A stretch of DNA of 64,000 nt, from contig JACVVK020000089.1 in the NCBI GenBank assembly GCA_018292915.2, forward strand, positions 98,501 through 162,500, read 5' to 3'. The number at the start of each line of letters is the position of its first letter. Position 1 is the first letter of the stretch. This document shows, piece after piece, positions 32,925-45,349 of this stretch. Below the pieces are notes generated by a model that saw nothing but the letters and a program-made list of their open reading frames with translations, made no database searches and was not told the DNA's origin. Both the position numbers and the translations under genes were made by a program. Origin of the DNA: Batillaria attramentaria. Its lineage: Eukaryota; Mollusca; Gastropoda; Batillariidae.

Positions 32925-33291
32925 CATCGCACTACTAAGACACATGCACAAATACATACTTGCTGACTGGAGCCGAAACCCCAGCAGCTGGTGACAGTGT
33001 CGTAGCGACACTCGACCCTGTAGCTCCGGACGGCTGAGTTTCCCTCGTTCGCGCGGCCATCAAACGTCAATGTGTTGCATTCGGAGCTCTAATAATCTCT
33101 CAGGTGGACTATTTCGAGCGCACAGGCGCAGTCACTAGCTCAACTGTTCCAAAATAGAAGCCTCCCTATCTGAATTAGCCGCGAATTAGCCCTTGTTGCT
33201 TGCGCGGCGTTAAGCCGTAAATAACTAACTAACTAACTCCCTATCTGAAACCTAGTAATGGTAGCAACAGTGCCTTTAACAAACGGGCCTT
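32925..33291 (+). repeat. Dispersed repeat E, copy 1
   Basis: Shares with 44119-44487 and 58500-58838: actaagacacatgcacaa, gctgactg, ccgaaac-ccagcagc-ggtgacag, gtagctc, ggacggctgagtt, gcggccatcaaacgt, tgttgcattcggagctct and taatggtagcaacag. All three copies lie on the plus strand. An ultra-short retroposon interrupts this copy. The element class is unknown (no inverted ends, no tRNA-like head). Confidence 0.75.
33175..33236 (+). mobile_element. Ultra-short (~60 bp) retroposon with TSD
   Basis: 62 bp, starting ttagccgcgaattag, then ttgcgcggcgttaagcc and a (TAAC)n tail. Perfect 13-bp direct repeat CTCCCTATCTGAA at 33162-33174 and 33237-33249. It sits inside dispersed repeat E, whose uninterrupted copies show the empty site. 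Confidence 0.9.
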
Positions 33292-33337
33292 TTCTTTCAC
33301 ACCGACAAATCGCAGTCTTGTAAACATTAGCACCGTT

Positions 33338-33835
33338 TTTCTTTCTGTTTGTTTGGGGTGTTGTTTTTCTGTTGTTCTGGCGCTGTTTCTGTTTGTTTGG
33401 GGTGTTGTTTTTATGTTGTTCTGGCGCTGTTTCTGTTTGTTTGGGGTGTTGTTTTTCTGTTGTTGTGTTGTTTCTGTTTGTTTGGGGTGTTGTTTTTCTG
33501 TTGTTGTTGTTGCGTTGTTTCTGTTTGTTTGGGGTGTTGTTTTTCTGTTGTTGTTGCGTTGTTTCTGTTTGTTTGGGGTGTTGTTTTTCTGTTGTTGTGT
33601 TGTTTCTGTTTGTTTGGGGTGTTGTTTTTCTGTTGTTGTTGCGTTGTTTCTGTTTGTTTGGGGTGTTGTTTTTCTATTGTTGTTGCGTTATTTCTGTGTG
33701 TTTGGGGTGTTGTTTTTCTGTTGTTGTTGTTGTTGTGTTGTGTTGTTTCTGTTTGTTTGGGGGGTTGCTTTTCTGTTGTTGTGTTGTTTCTGTTTGTTTG
33801 GGATTTTTTGTTTATTTGTTTGTTTGTTTGTCTGT
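33338..33835 (+). repeat. ~45-55 bp T/G-rich minisatellite
   Basis: About ten units of gtttctgtttgtttggggtg, ttgtttttctgttgttg, with 3-bp (GTT) length changes between units. All three plus-strand frames stay open, giving Cys/Phe/Val-rich translations. That follows from the repeat and is not evidence of a gene. Confidence 0.95.
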
Positions 33836-34544
33836 TGCACTTTCAAATGTTAGTAGCACCAGAAAACTCCAGGGATTTCGCTTTAGCGGTGCGAAAGAAA
33901 AGGGGCCATTTGTCAGCCACAAAGCGACGCTAACTTACACGTTACTGTAATGTCAAGACGCGTTGACACTCGTACCTTAAACATCACGTTACCGTCACTA
34001 CTTTCGGTTTGTCTGGGAGACAGAAAGTGGCCGTTTATCAACCAGATTAATGACAATTACAACAAGTCACCACAATGCACAGACGCGCACATGATCGTAT
34101 TTCAAACGCACGGCTTTTGAATCGAACAGCACCGGAAAGACTCCAGACCGTCTTGAATACCCTCCCCCGAGTGTTTTTCTCTCGAGCGCTGTCGGGAGGT
34201 GACGGGGCAACATGGCGTAATTCCCACTTGTTCACGTGCAATGGACTTCCCGTTCGACACCTCAGTGGCTTTGTTTTTGAACAAGACAAAAGGCGGGGGA
34301 GGAAGGGGGTGGGGGAGGGAGGCGGACAGGATGCATCCCAGAGAATGTCCTGATCTTCAGCAACTATCGTGGGCAGTGAACCGTAGAAAAAAGAGTCTAG
34401 ACCAATTTTGCTGTCCCCCCCTCCCCTCCCCCCCCCCTCTCTCTCCCTCTCTTATTATTATTTGTATCTAAGCATTTACGCTGTACTATTCGTGAAATGA
34501 GATGTAAAGCGTGAAAGAGCTGGTCGCCAGCGCGAGCACGAGTG
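33836..34544. other. Non-coding stretch
   Basis: No gene is recognised. C/T-rich DNA at 34415-34452. Confidence 0.45.
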
Positions 34545-35997
<1,453 letters not shown>

Positions 35998-36010
35998 TCT
36001 TCTAATGCAG

Positions 36011-36154
36011 GGGGAAGCCGGGATGGCCGAATGGTACAGCGTTGGATTCTCAATGCTCGGGTCGTGAGCTCGAATCCCGGCCGGCTGGGGCCAACGATTT
36101 GTGCTGGCCTTTTCCTCGTTGCAGGGCGTTAAGCTCCAAAACACCCACCCGCAC
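36011..36154 (+). mobile_element. Family A SINE with 13-bp TSD
   Basis: Head gaagccgggatggccgaatg with box B-like gagctcgaatccc; the middle is shortened (cttttcctcgttgcagggcg) and the tail degenerate (ttaagctccaaaacaccc). Perfect direct repeat TCTTCTAATGCAG at 35998-36010 and 36155-36167. The middle deletion removes the gatatcaccc block. Confidence 0.9.
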
Positions 36155-36167
36155 TCTTCTAATGCAG

Positions 36168-36210
36168 CACTTGCCTGCCTTTTATCTTTTTTGTTTCTTT
36201 TACGTAATCA

Positions 36211-36280
<70 letters not shown>

Positions 36281-37053
36281 CCTCCCCTCCCCTCTCAGGC
36301 TTCAACACCAAACTGAGAACAGCACCAGAAGCAAAGGTCACTCTCCCGTAGACCAGTCGCCACGACAGGCGACGGGATCCAGTCAATGAGCCATCGAGAA
36401 TCCAAAGTCTGTGGCGTTACCAAAGGTAATGTCTTTGACGTTACTAATGTTTAGGCATGTCCTGCGATGCTAAAGGAAGTCTTCTGATAATTTTCTACTT
36501 CAAAACGTTTTTATTTTATTTTCATTTTTGCTTTTTTTCTTCTTCTTCTTTTTTTCTTTCTTTTTTTTTTTTTTTTTTTTGCTTTTTTTTTTTTGGGGGG
36601 GGGGGTTGGGGGCTGGGTTTTTTTGTTGTTTTTTTTTTGAAATTCCATTACAAGAAATGCCAAGCGAGAATAACTCTTTACACAAACGTTGGATCTGCAA
36701 TGGCTCACCGTCTTTACCCGGCCGCCTGTGGCACCACAGCCCTTATACAGCGGCAGCAAATCAGCCAGCAGCAGTTTCCCCATTCATATTTGATGGAACC
36801 ATTTCCTAACTGCCCTACCGCCATAACACTGCACTGCCCATCACACGCCCCAAACGGCACACCTCCAGCTTCAGCAACGAGCCGGCAAATGTAAGCTGCC
36901 TTACTTCTGTTACCGAAATCAGTAAAGGCACGCGCACCCCCCAAGGACGCTGTTGATTACCACCAGGACGACCGCCTCCAGACAGTCAGCAACGAAAACA
37001 ACGGATTGATCAACGACTTTACGAGTGGCCAGGGTGTACAGCGCAAAGCCCGT
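36168..37053. repeat. (CA)n, T/G homopolymer junction, otherwise empty
   Basis: (CA)n at 36211-36280. A long T-rich tract at 36528-36593 is followed by a G run to 36605. A 145-codon open frame (36457-36894) runs through the T tract and has no recognised domain. Confidence 0.7.
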
Positions 37054-37068
37054 GCTTGTACAGAAGAC

Positions 37069-37205
37069 TTCTAATGCTCGGGTCGTGAGTTCGATCCCGG
37101 CTGGGGCCAAATATTTATGCTGGCTTTTTCATCGTTGCCCCGTCTTTGATACCACCCTATGTGGTGGAAAAGGACGTTAAACCCCAAACACCCACCCACC
37201 CACCC
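37069..37205 (+). mobile_element. 5'-truncated family A SINE with 15-bp TSD
   Basis: Begins inside the head (ttctaatgctcgggtcgtg), keeps box B and the full tail with (ACCC)n. Perfect direct repeat GCTTGTACAGAAGAC at 37054-37068 and 37206-37220. Box A is missing, so this copy arrived already truncated. Confidence 0.95.
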
Positions 37206-37273
37206 GCTTGTACAGAAGACGCACTTTCTGTCTGTTGGTATTGTTTACAGGCATTCAGTCACGTGTACATGGC

Positions 37274-37441
37274 GGGGGAGCCGGGGTGGCCGAATGGTAG
37301 AGAGCTGGACTTGTAATGCTCGGGTCGTGAGTTCGTATCCCGGCTGGGGTTAAATATTTGTGCTGGCTTTGTCATCGTTGCCCCGTCTTTGATATCGCCC
37401 GTATGTGGTGGAAAAGGACGTTAGACCCCCCAAACACCCCC
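37274..37441 (+). mobile_element. Family A SINE, full length
   Basis: Complete head (ggggagccggggtggccgaa, box B-like gagttcgtatccc) and tail (gacgttagaccccccaaaca). No clear duplication, and only 53 bp downstream of the previous copy. Confidence 0.9.
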
Positions 37442-37582
37442 TCTACAAGGCGGAGACTGAATCACGTGCTTGTTGGTGTGGAGAACAGCTTAGGGCCAGG
37501 GCGCACACTTCCTCAATTCTGTGTTGTGAAACGTGCGAACGTTGTAGTTCTAGCCGGTATAGATATGGCTGTTAATCGCATT

Positions 37583-37618
37583 ACCGTCGGTGGGTGGGTG
37601 TTTGAGAGTTTAACTCAC
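37583..37618 (-). mobile_element. Possible family A tail scrap
   Basis: gtgggtgggtgtttgagagt followed by ttaac matches the reversed tail only. Too short to be certain. Confidence 0.4.
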
Positions 37619-38278
37619 CCTACGACTGTACTCGTCCTCTTCGCCGCGCTGGTATAGTCGTAACAGTCACACACCGAAATTCATTTTCTGTCTGTATGCT
37701 CGAAATAATATTTATGGGTCTAGGTGAAATTACTCCTTTTGAAAGGGTTTCGGTTTACGTTGGTTACCACTGAATGTGATTTGTATGCAGTTTATGCCGG
37801 TAGTGTCAGTGTAGAAAAGGTTAATAGCGTCGCATTACCGTAGTCAGGCTGGGGAACTACTGAGGAAATAAAAGACTGAAACTTAGGTGTGGTGCAGAGG
37901 CAGCGCCCTGCTCGAGGGACACGGGGGCAACAGCCCACCTAAGAGAACAAATTTTTTTAGCATTTTTAAAGGCATATAGTAACCTCTCCTGGCACCCCAA
38001 AGTAAAATACTGCCTTGATACTGACATCCAAGTCTATAGAAATGAAGTCAGACTGTCCCACGTGCCATACATGTAGCATGACTGTGTGTGAAACCTTTTT
38101 CCCTTCCTTCCTTTTCTTTGGCTCAAACTTAGATTTTTTTATTTTTTATTTTTTTATTTTTTATTTTTTTATTTTTTATTTATTTTTTTTTGGGGGGGGG
38201 GGGGGGGGGGGGCTGAAAGGATAGGAAATTTGGCTGAAAATTGCCAAATGACTGAAAATTCCCCAGCGCGCGTGGTGA
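37619..38278. repeat. Non-coding with T/G junction
   Basis: A (TTTTTTATTT)-like tract at 38131-38190 runs into a poly-G at 38191-38212. Nothing else is recognised. Confidence 0.6.
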
Positions 38279-38332
38279 TGAATATTCGGGCTGCTTCCCC
38301 CGGGGGAATGGGTCGCCACGGTACAGAGCCAC
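38279..38332 (-). mobile_element. Family C SINE tail fragment
   Basis: gaatattcgggctgcttccc, ccgggggaatgggtcgccac matches the tail of the 31632-31930 and 61712-62025 copies. Head and body are absent. Confidence 0.6.
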
Positions 38333-38533
38333 TCCCCCCCCCCCCCACCTTTTCCCTTGTCCGAAACGAAGAATTCTCTCAGTACGCGCCTTAACACTCT
38401 TACTGCACTCCCGTAAAATGGTTGTCTGAGTCTTTTTTTTTTTTTTCCACATAGGCTTTCTTTCTGTCTGTCTGTCTTTCTTTATTTCTGCTGCATGCAT
38501 GATGTGTATTTGTTTCCATTCCGCGACACAAGC

Positions 38534-38600
38534 TAGCCGCAAAATAGTCTTCGTGGCTTGCGCGGCGTGAAGCCCTAAAAATAAATAACTAACTGACTAA
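38534..38600 (+). mobile_element. Ultra-short (~60 bp) retroposon with TSD
   Basis: 67 bp: tagccgcaaaatagtcttcg, tggcttgcgcggcgtgaagc, then an ataaa and (TAAC/TGAC)n tail. Perfect 13-bp direct repeat CCGCGACACAAGC at 38521-38533 and 38601-38613. Confidence 0.9.
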
Positions 38601-38744
38601 CCGCGACACAAGCATTCAAAATCTAAAGCTCTGTAACCTCGGCCATCCCGGCTCGTCCCTCAGGCTACTACCCAAGCTACCCACAACATCCCGTGTGCAT
38701 CCAGAAGAGGCTTTTCTTTTTCTTTTCTTTTTTTTCTGTCTTTT

Positions 38745-38775
<31 letters not shown>

Positions 38776-39187
38776 TTTTTGCGGCGAGGTCTGTCCACTC
38801 GCTGTGCAGACGCATTCACAACACTGCCACTCGCAAATGTTTTCCACAACACAGCAGTGCACCTCGAGTCTCAACTATCCACAAATGACACAGTTTACAG
38901 TTCAGTCCAAAAAAAAAAAAAAAAAAAAAATCACGTGCTGTCTGGTGAACAGCAAGGGTTAGGGGCAACACGCAGGTAACCACAGGTTTGAGGAAGATTT
39001 TTCGGGGATGAAGAATGAACTGGATAAAAGGGCTGGTCTCCAGTTCAGTGGGTTGACCTTCAACTGCTGGGTACCTATAGACGCATAGCGACAGACGCGA
39101 GACCATTCTCAATGAAGTTCCATTGACGCCATGGACGACGGTACCAAACAAGCACCGCGGTGCAAAGCGTGCGAGTCAGTGGAGAAG
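38601..39187. other. Non-coding stretch
   Basis: (TTTA)n at 38744-38776 and poly-A at 38909-38930; no gene is recognised. Confidence 0.5.
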
Positions 39188-39368
39188 TGGGTGAGTGAGT
39201 GGGTGTTTGGGGGTTTAACGTCCTTTTCCACCACACACGGGTGATATCAAGGACGTACGGGGCAACGGTGAAAAAGCCAGCACAAATATTTGGCCCCAGC
39301 CGGGATACGAACTCACGCCCCGAGCATCTGAAGTCCAACGCTCTACCATTCGGCCACCCCGGCTCCCC
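39188..39368 (-). mobile_element. Family A SINE with imperfect 12-bp TSD
   Basis: Full length, with a (GTGA)-type expansion at the tail end. Flanked by TCAGTGGAGAAG (39176-39187) and TCAGTGAAGAAG (39369-39380), one mismatch, suggesting an older insertion. Confidence 0.9.
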
Positions 39369-39815
39369 TCAGTGAAGAAGCAGCCTCCGGGCGCCGACAA
39401 AACGCTGCTTCATCCCATTCTCTCAGGTTCACTTTGGTTACCTGTGGGTTTCCTAGCGATGTGACGATGAGAAATCTGTGCGAGGGACACTCACGTGCTG
39501 AGAGGCGATGATTGAAAGCATCGTGTACGCCGACGAGGAGATGGAGGGGAACTTTGACTGGAAAAAGACAGCAGAGATCACAGACAGATGAAGGAATCGC
39601 GTGGCGAAGGCAGTAAACAGAGGGGGAAAGGGGGGGGGGGAGGGATGTGACAATGACAGAAACCTAATTTCAAGAAAGTCCGCTTCCAAAAGTAGCACAG
39701 GCTGACGTCAGTAACTGAATAAGATGAAGAATCATTTCGTCTTCTGTGTCAAGCTGAACTTTTTGTTTGTTCGTTCGTTCTGTTTTCTTTTCATTTTATA
39801 TATTTTTGCTGCTGC

Positions 39816-39852
<37 letters not shown>

Positions 39853-40081
39853 GCTGCTGTTGTTCTTGTTCTTGTTTGTTTGTTTGTTTGTTTGTTTGTT
39901 TGTTTGTTTGTTTGTTTTGTTTTGTTTTATTTTGTTTGCCTCCAATTTTAGTTTGCCTCCAATGTTTTGTTTTGTTCGCCAGTTCGTTTGTTTCTTGTTG
40001 CTTTCCCCCTTTCTTTCTTTCTTTCTTTCTTTCTTTCGTTCTCTCTTTCTTTGCATCGTATGTTTTGTTTCGTTTCGCTTA
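39369..40081. repeat. Non-coding with (GTT)n, (TTTG)n and (TTTC)n
   Basis: (GTT)n at 39817-39864, (GTTT)n at 39875-39917 and (TTTC)n at 40010-40040. The open frames across this tract are repeat artefacts. Confidence 0.8.
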
Positions 40082-40477
40082 AAGTCTCACTACGTTTGTC
40101 AGGCGTACAACAAGGCTGTGGAAAATTTTCATCGAATACGCTTAATCCATGCACCAGAATCAGTCACTTGGAACACAGTACAGCATGTGAAACCATTGTG
40201 GTGACTCAGGTTGGTGCATACGTCGTTCTGCGTACGTAGAACCGTACCGCGTACTGCGAAGCAGACGACGTTATTTGGTTGCGGACTGAAAACGAGCTAT
40301 ACTAGACGGCGCTGACTGGCGACGTGGTACAGGTACGGAAGCGGCAGACCACAGAAAGTCAGATGTCTCTACTATTGAAAGCCGCAACGCAAAGTCGCGA
40401 AAATGGTCGCAGTAGCCAATAGGAACATCTGTTCATTTGGCAAACGGCATTAGAGCAATTGTCAGCGGCAGTTTTTT
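40082..40477 (+). repeat. Dispersed repeat F, copy 2
   Basis: Collinear with 17588-18005 (gtctcactac, ccagaatcagtcacttgg, gtgaaaccattgtggtgac, accgcgtactgcgaagcaga, cgacgttatttggttgcgga). Here it is followed by a SINE and not by repeat G, so F and G are independent units. Confidence 0.65.
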
Positions 40478-40489
40478 CCCCTCAGACTT

Positions 40490-40660
40490 TAAGGGGAGCC
40501 GGGGTGGCCGAATGGTAGAGCGTTGGACTTCTAATGCTCGGGTCGTGAATTCGTATCCCGGCTGGGGCCAAATATTTGTGCTGGCTTTTTCATCGTTGCT
40601 CCGTCTTTGATATCACCCGTATGTGGTGGGAAAGGACAAACCCCCAAACACCCACCCACC
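40490..40660 (+). mobile_element. Family A SINE with 12-bp TSD
   Basis: Full head with box A and a box B-like gaattcgtatccc. The tail has lost the cgttaa step (aaaggacaaacccccaaaca). Perfect direct repeat CCCCTCAGACTT at 40478-40489 and 40661-40672. Confidence 0.95.
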
Positions 40661-41169
40661 CCCCTCAGACTTATAAACGGGCTATTTCCATGTTTACTAA
40701 AGCTAACTTTGTTTTGCTTCTGAGTGCGCCTGTACACTCGAAATACTCTTGTTGCTGTTTGTTTGTTTGTTTGTTTGTTTGTTTGTTTGTTTGACTGATT
40801 CGCCGACTAGGTGCCTCTGAACATTTGCCATAAGGTGTTCGTGAGAAAACCAGCATGGCAACCAACCAAATCCCTGTGTGCAAATACGAAAGCGTAAATC
40901 AGAATTGTGCCTGTCACTGAAGATGAGCAGGGGCGAGCGGTAGCAAAAATTCTGTATTGATCAAGCCAAGTAACGACCGAAAGGCTGGCCGGTCAGCACA
41001 GGACTGACCGGTTGTGACAGGCCGCAAGTGTGATCCTCTGGAAGCATAATCACTTCTCACCTGACAGCTGCCTATACCGTATACGCTGCCCGGTGTTGGC
41101 TTGCCAGTATGGATGATGTCCTCTGACACCTTCTCTCTTCTGTCTTGTTCATCCTTGATCACGCCCCCA
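40661..41169. other. Non-coding stretch with (GTTT)n
   Basis: (GTTT)n at 40758-40792; nothing else is recognised. Confidence 0.5.
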
Positions 41170-41695
41170 TGCTGGGCCTGAACTTTTCTTCTGCTGGGTC
41201 TGAACCTTTCTTCTGTTGGGTCTGAACTCTTCTTCTGCGGGGTCTGAACTCTTTCTTCTGCTGGGTCTGAACTCTCCTTCTGCTGGGTCTGAACTCTTCT
41301 TCTGCGGGGCCTGAACTCTTTCTTCTGCTGGGTCTGTACTCTCCTTCTTCTGGGTCCGAAGTTTTCTTCTGCTGGATCTGAACTCATCTTCTGCTTGGTC
41401 TGCATGGATTCTTCTTCTGCTGGGTCTGCATGAATTCTTCTTCTGCTGGGTCTGAACTCTTCTTCTGCTGGATCTGAACTCATCTTCTGCTGGGTCTGCA
41501 TGAACTCTTCTTCTGATGGGTCTGAACTCTTCTTCTGCTGGATCTGAACTCTTCTTCTGCTGGATCTGAACTCTTCTTCTGCTGGGTCTGAACTTTTCTT
41601 CTACCGGGTCTGAAGTCTGAAGTTTTCTTCTGCTGGGTCTGAACTCTTCTTCTGCTGCATCTGAACTTTTCTTCTGCTGGGTGTGAACTTTCTTC
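41170..41695 (-). repeat. 22-bp minisatellite, about 24 units
   Basis: Plus-strand unit tctgaactcttcttctgctg plus gg, with point and 1-3 bp length variants. Because 22 is not a multiple of 3, the minus strand reads all phases in turn. This gives 22-residue protein periods (e.g. SSDPAEEEFRPSRRR) in two overlapping frames of ~200 codons that stay open throughout. Confidence 0.95.
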
Positions 41696-43221
41696 CCCAA
41701 AAACTGTGCCAACTCCCCCCCCTCCCCCCCCCGATCCTCTTCCCACTTCAACCCCATCTGCTCCTCAACTCCCTATAAAACAGACATGTTCCTCAAAACA
41801 AGAAAACAAGGAGGGGAGAGCCCGGCAATTTCAGCCAATCAGCCTCCGCGATGTGACTCCAGTCGCTGCCACTTACCAGATTGGATTACCTTGAGCGGTC
41901 ATCGAGCGCAGCTGAGCCAGGGAGACCCCGATCCCAATCCCCTTCCCCTCCCACCCCCCTCCCCTCCCCTCCCCTCTCGTCCAGCCAGGGAGATCCCCTT
42001 CCCCTTCCCCTCCGCTCCCCTCCCCTCTCTTTCGCTGGTTGGGTAAAACGTCCAAGGCCACACGATGTGATTACAGATGAACCTAATGGGCACGTTGTGG
42101 GGAGAAGGGACGGCCACCGTAACTGCACAGTCCAGCTGAACACTATTCAATCCAGTCAGCCTGCCAGGTCGACAAGCAGATCCAGTTTACACAGCCAGGG
42201 GGAAACAGGCAACGTTTCAAGAGTAAGCACAGTTGTTTTTACCCCTGGCCTCCCCCAACCCCCCCCCCCCCCCCAGCCAATACAGAGACAGAGGCGCTCC
42301 AAATACAAGGGCTCATTATCACGAGGTTTAGACGAGATGGCGAAGGTTTTGTTGTTGTTGGTTTTTTGTTTTGTTTTTTCCCGGTGCTACTGTAATTGAA
42401 AAGTTTTGACAACAACTGCTCCTGAGGCACAGCATTTGTGTTCTTTGGCCAAAACGACTTCCACTCACACGTTATCACAACGTAAGAAGAATATCTGTTC
42501 ACGTTTCAGACAAATGACACAAATGACTTCCTGAGAGAAGTAGTCGTCAAAACGTTTGAATCGAAGTAGAAGCCGGAAAAAATCGCCATTTTGACTGCCC
42601 CCCCCCCCCCCCCCCTTGGACCATTACAGAAACAAGCGCTTCAGATACGAGGGCTCATAATTCGCTTACACGTGCAGCAAGAGAGCTCTATGTCGTATGC
42701 TAGGAAAGGAGCGTAAGCCCCTATAGTAAAACCACGGCGTTTAGACCCTTTTCCTAGCTCTTTGGTTTCCTTAAGCAGCTCTCTCTCAGCCGCATGTATC
42801 TGGTCCTAGTTACACCCTAACCCCCGGTGGATAAAAGGCAAAAAGCCGAACATATTTCAGGGGAGGAAAATCAAAAGCGTGATCTGGCAGCACGACAAGA
42901 CGCGCCGAGTCTGGTGCAGTTGAGGTATAATTTTTCACAGACCGGAGATAGGGCTCAGGCGGCGCAGGTGGGCGATTCAAACTGCGCAAAACGTTTCAAG
43001 TTCCTGACGAGGTGCAACGTGACAGTAGACGAAACTGCCAGTTTCAAAAACTCTCTACTCGAAACATGCGACGGAAGTGATGGCATTCCGAATGTCTTCA
43101 GTAATCTAATATTCACGCAATCAGACGTTATACATTTTGGTTTTTTAAGCTCGATCTACTTTTCTTATCTCGCCGCCGTTGTTTGTCCTTAACTCTTTTC
43201 TTTTTTTTAATTCTGTTTTTG
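41696..43221. other. Non-coding stretch with a diverged direct repeat
   Basis: C/T-rich DNA at 41932-42030. Poly-C at 42256-42273 and 42598-42615 each precede related sequence (aggcgctccaaatacaaggg / aagcgcttcagatacgaggg, then ctcat). A 121-codon open frame at 42827-43192 has ordinary complexity but no recognised domain. Confidence 0.45.
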
Positions 43222-43399
43222 GTTGGAGCCGGGGGTGGCCGAATGGTAGAGGGTTGGACTTTCAATGCTCGGGTCGTGAGTTCGAATCCCGGCTGGGGCC
43301 AAATATTTGTGCTGGCCTTTTTCTCGCTGCTCCGTCTTTGATATCACCCTTATGTGGTGGAAAAGGACGTTAAACTCCCCAACACCCACCCACCCACCC
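43222..43399 (+). mobile_element. Family A SINE with 9-bp TSD
   Basis: Full length (gagccgggggtggccgaatg; tail gacgttaaactccccaacac with (ACCC)n). Direct repeat CTGTTTTTG at 43213-43221 and 43400-43408. Confidence 0.9.
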
Positions 43400-43850
43400 C
43401 TGTTTTTGTAAACTATACAATGACAAGGACTGACGAGAACACCGTGCATGCATTATAAGCATACATGAAATAACTTGACATATGAGTAGAGTAATGCCAC
43501 AGTCATAGGCCATGGAGGCAGATAGAAACCAGGCGCACATACCTAAGAGAAATACTGGACATGTGGAGGAGTGAGGACAGCAAGCTTGTGCACACCATAA
43601 TAATAAACACTTGCATACATGTGCCCTGTAGTTTAATCTATAGTCTAAGGAACAACGGATATGTACACAAATTTTTACACCGACGCTACCATCATATGTC
43701 TGGCACCACCTGCCTGAATCCCCGTTGTCACGTTGCACCATGCGGGGACAAAATGATTTTAGATTGAGGGGAAGTGTTGCTTTAGATGTTGGGCTTTTTA
43801 CTTCGACATCACTTTCCGCGAGAAACCAAGGAAACCTGCCAGCATACATG
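43400..43850. other. Non-coding stretch
   Basis: No recognised exon or repeat. Confidence 0.45.
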
Positions 43851-44118
43851 ATTGCTGGAAAGGGAAGTAGAATGTAAAACCAACTGTTCCGACTATACTC
43901 GTAGCTCGAGTCGAATGAGTTAATTAATAAAAGGCCATAATTTTAAGATTTTTAGGTTGTTCTGAGCTGTCTGTTTTGGTGGTGTGATTGTTGGAAAGGG
44001 GAGTAAAATGTAAAACCAACTGTTCCAACTATTCTCGCAGCTCGGGGTCGAATGAGTAAATTAATAATAATAAAAATAAAATGTTTAGGCTGTTCTGAGC
44101 TGTCTGTCTTGCTGGTGT
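43851..44118 (+). repeat. ~137-bp tandem duplication
   Basis: Two units share t-g-tggaaaggg-agta-aatg, taaaaccaactgttcc-acta, cgaatgagt-aattaataa and ttaggttgttctgagctgtc. The second unit runs straight into dispersed repeat E. Confidence 0.8.
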
Positions 44119-44487
44119 CCAGTATCATACCACTAAGACACATGCATAAATATATATATATATATATATATGCACAGACAGGTCTGCGTTCAGCTGACTG
44201 ACGTCAAAACGCAGCAGCCGATGACATATCGTAGCAACGCTCGTCCTCGTAGCTCAGTGAGTTCGAGCAGCCGACAAGGGAAGCGGGGAAGGACGCCGCG
44301 TACGGACGGCTGAGTTTTCCTCCATCACACGGCCATCAAACGTGAGTATGTTGCATTCGGAGCTCTACTAATCTCTAAGACTATTTCGAGCACATAGGCG
44401 CTGTCACAAGTGCAGCTGTTCAAAAACAGAAGTCTGGTTGCATACAATCTAGTAATGGTAACAACAGCACCTTGAAATAATAGCAAG
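44119..44487 (+). repeat. Dispersed repeat E, copy 2
   Basis: Collinear with 32925-33291 and 58500-58838. It contains a (TA)n expansion at 44151-44171 and lacks the ultra-short retroposon present in copy 1, so it serves as the empty-site reference. Confidence 0.75.
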
Positions 44488-44558
44488 GTCCCCACGTGTC
44501 TTAGACTTAGCGGCACAAGGTCTGTTCTGAGACTACCCTGACCCGAACGCAAGCCTAA

Positions 44559-44927
44559 AGGCCGCGATCCACGATCAGACAGTGCGGGACCGCAGTGTGG
44601 GACGGACGGCTGCGGGATCGGATGTCTGACGGGATGTAGCGCTCCACGTATCCCGCAGTGCGTGACCGGCGGACAGTCTGCCACTGGAGAAAGGTCGGCC
44701 ATCTTTTGTTGGGGTCAAGGGTGAAAAGGGCCTGTGCGCGAAGCTCGCAATTTGATTGGCTGTCTGATGGCACCCGTCCCGCAGTGCGGGATAGAAAGTA
44801 GCGCCGGCTGAACCCTATCCCGCATCCCGCACTGTCTGATAGTGACGTCAAGAATCTGCTGGTTGCCATAGAAACTCATCAGATCCCGCACTGCGGTCCC
44901 GCACTGTCTGATCGTGGATCGCGGCCT
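44559..44927. mobile_element. MITE with 44-bp TIRs and TAA target duplication
   Basis: The ends AGGCCGCGATCCACGATCAG... at left and its reverse complement at right match over ~44 bp with one mismatch. TAA flanks both sides (44556-44558, 44928-44930). A 3-bp TAA/TWA duplication is typical of PIF/Harbinger elements. The 369-bp interior is non-coding and repeats parts of the termini (cccgcagtgcggga, cccgcactgtctgat). Confidence 0.9.
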
Positions 44928-45349
44928 TAACGCGTTACGATTCAAGACTGAGAATACCTTCAAGGGTTTGGATTTCATGTATTCGGCAAAAACCTTTCTG
45001 CGACATCGGCAGACACGCTGTTGTTTTAATATTCGCGATATATTGCTTTTACCGCTGAAGTGCCGAGCAGTCTAGACCATTTGGAGGCTAACTTTTATAA
45101 TAGAAAATATCCCGTTGCTAAGCTGTGTTATTCTATAATTCTATTCAAACATTAGGAAGACATCGGATATCAGACAACCAGACACACAGACGGGGATATT
45201 TCCTGTTCAGTTTAGGGTATAGACTAGTTTGAACTCTGCACACACGCCATAAGTTAAAGACATGGCGGCAAATACAGTCTCACTGACAAGTTTGTTTCTG
45301 GCACTCTACGCACGAAAATAGTCACACACAAAAATTACAGAGTAAGTAA

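Noticed and set aside
33349..33950. Three overlapping plus-strand frames of 166-194 codons
   Set aside because: They are three readings of the same T/G-rich minisatellite; simultaneous openness shows repeat structure, not a cysteine-rich protein.
42827..43192. 121-codon frame of ordinary composition
   Set aside because: No recognised domain, no splice or promoter context, and a chance frame of this length is expected in 64 kb. Protein or transcript searches would be needed to revive it.
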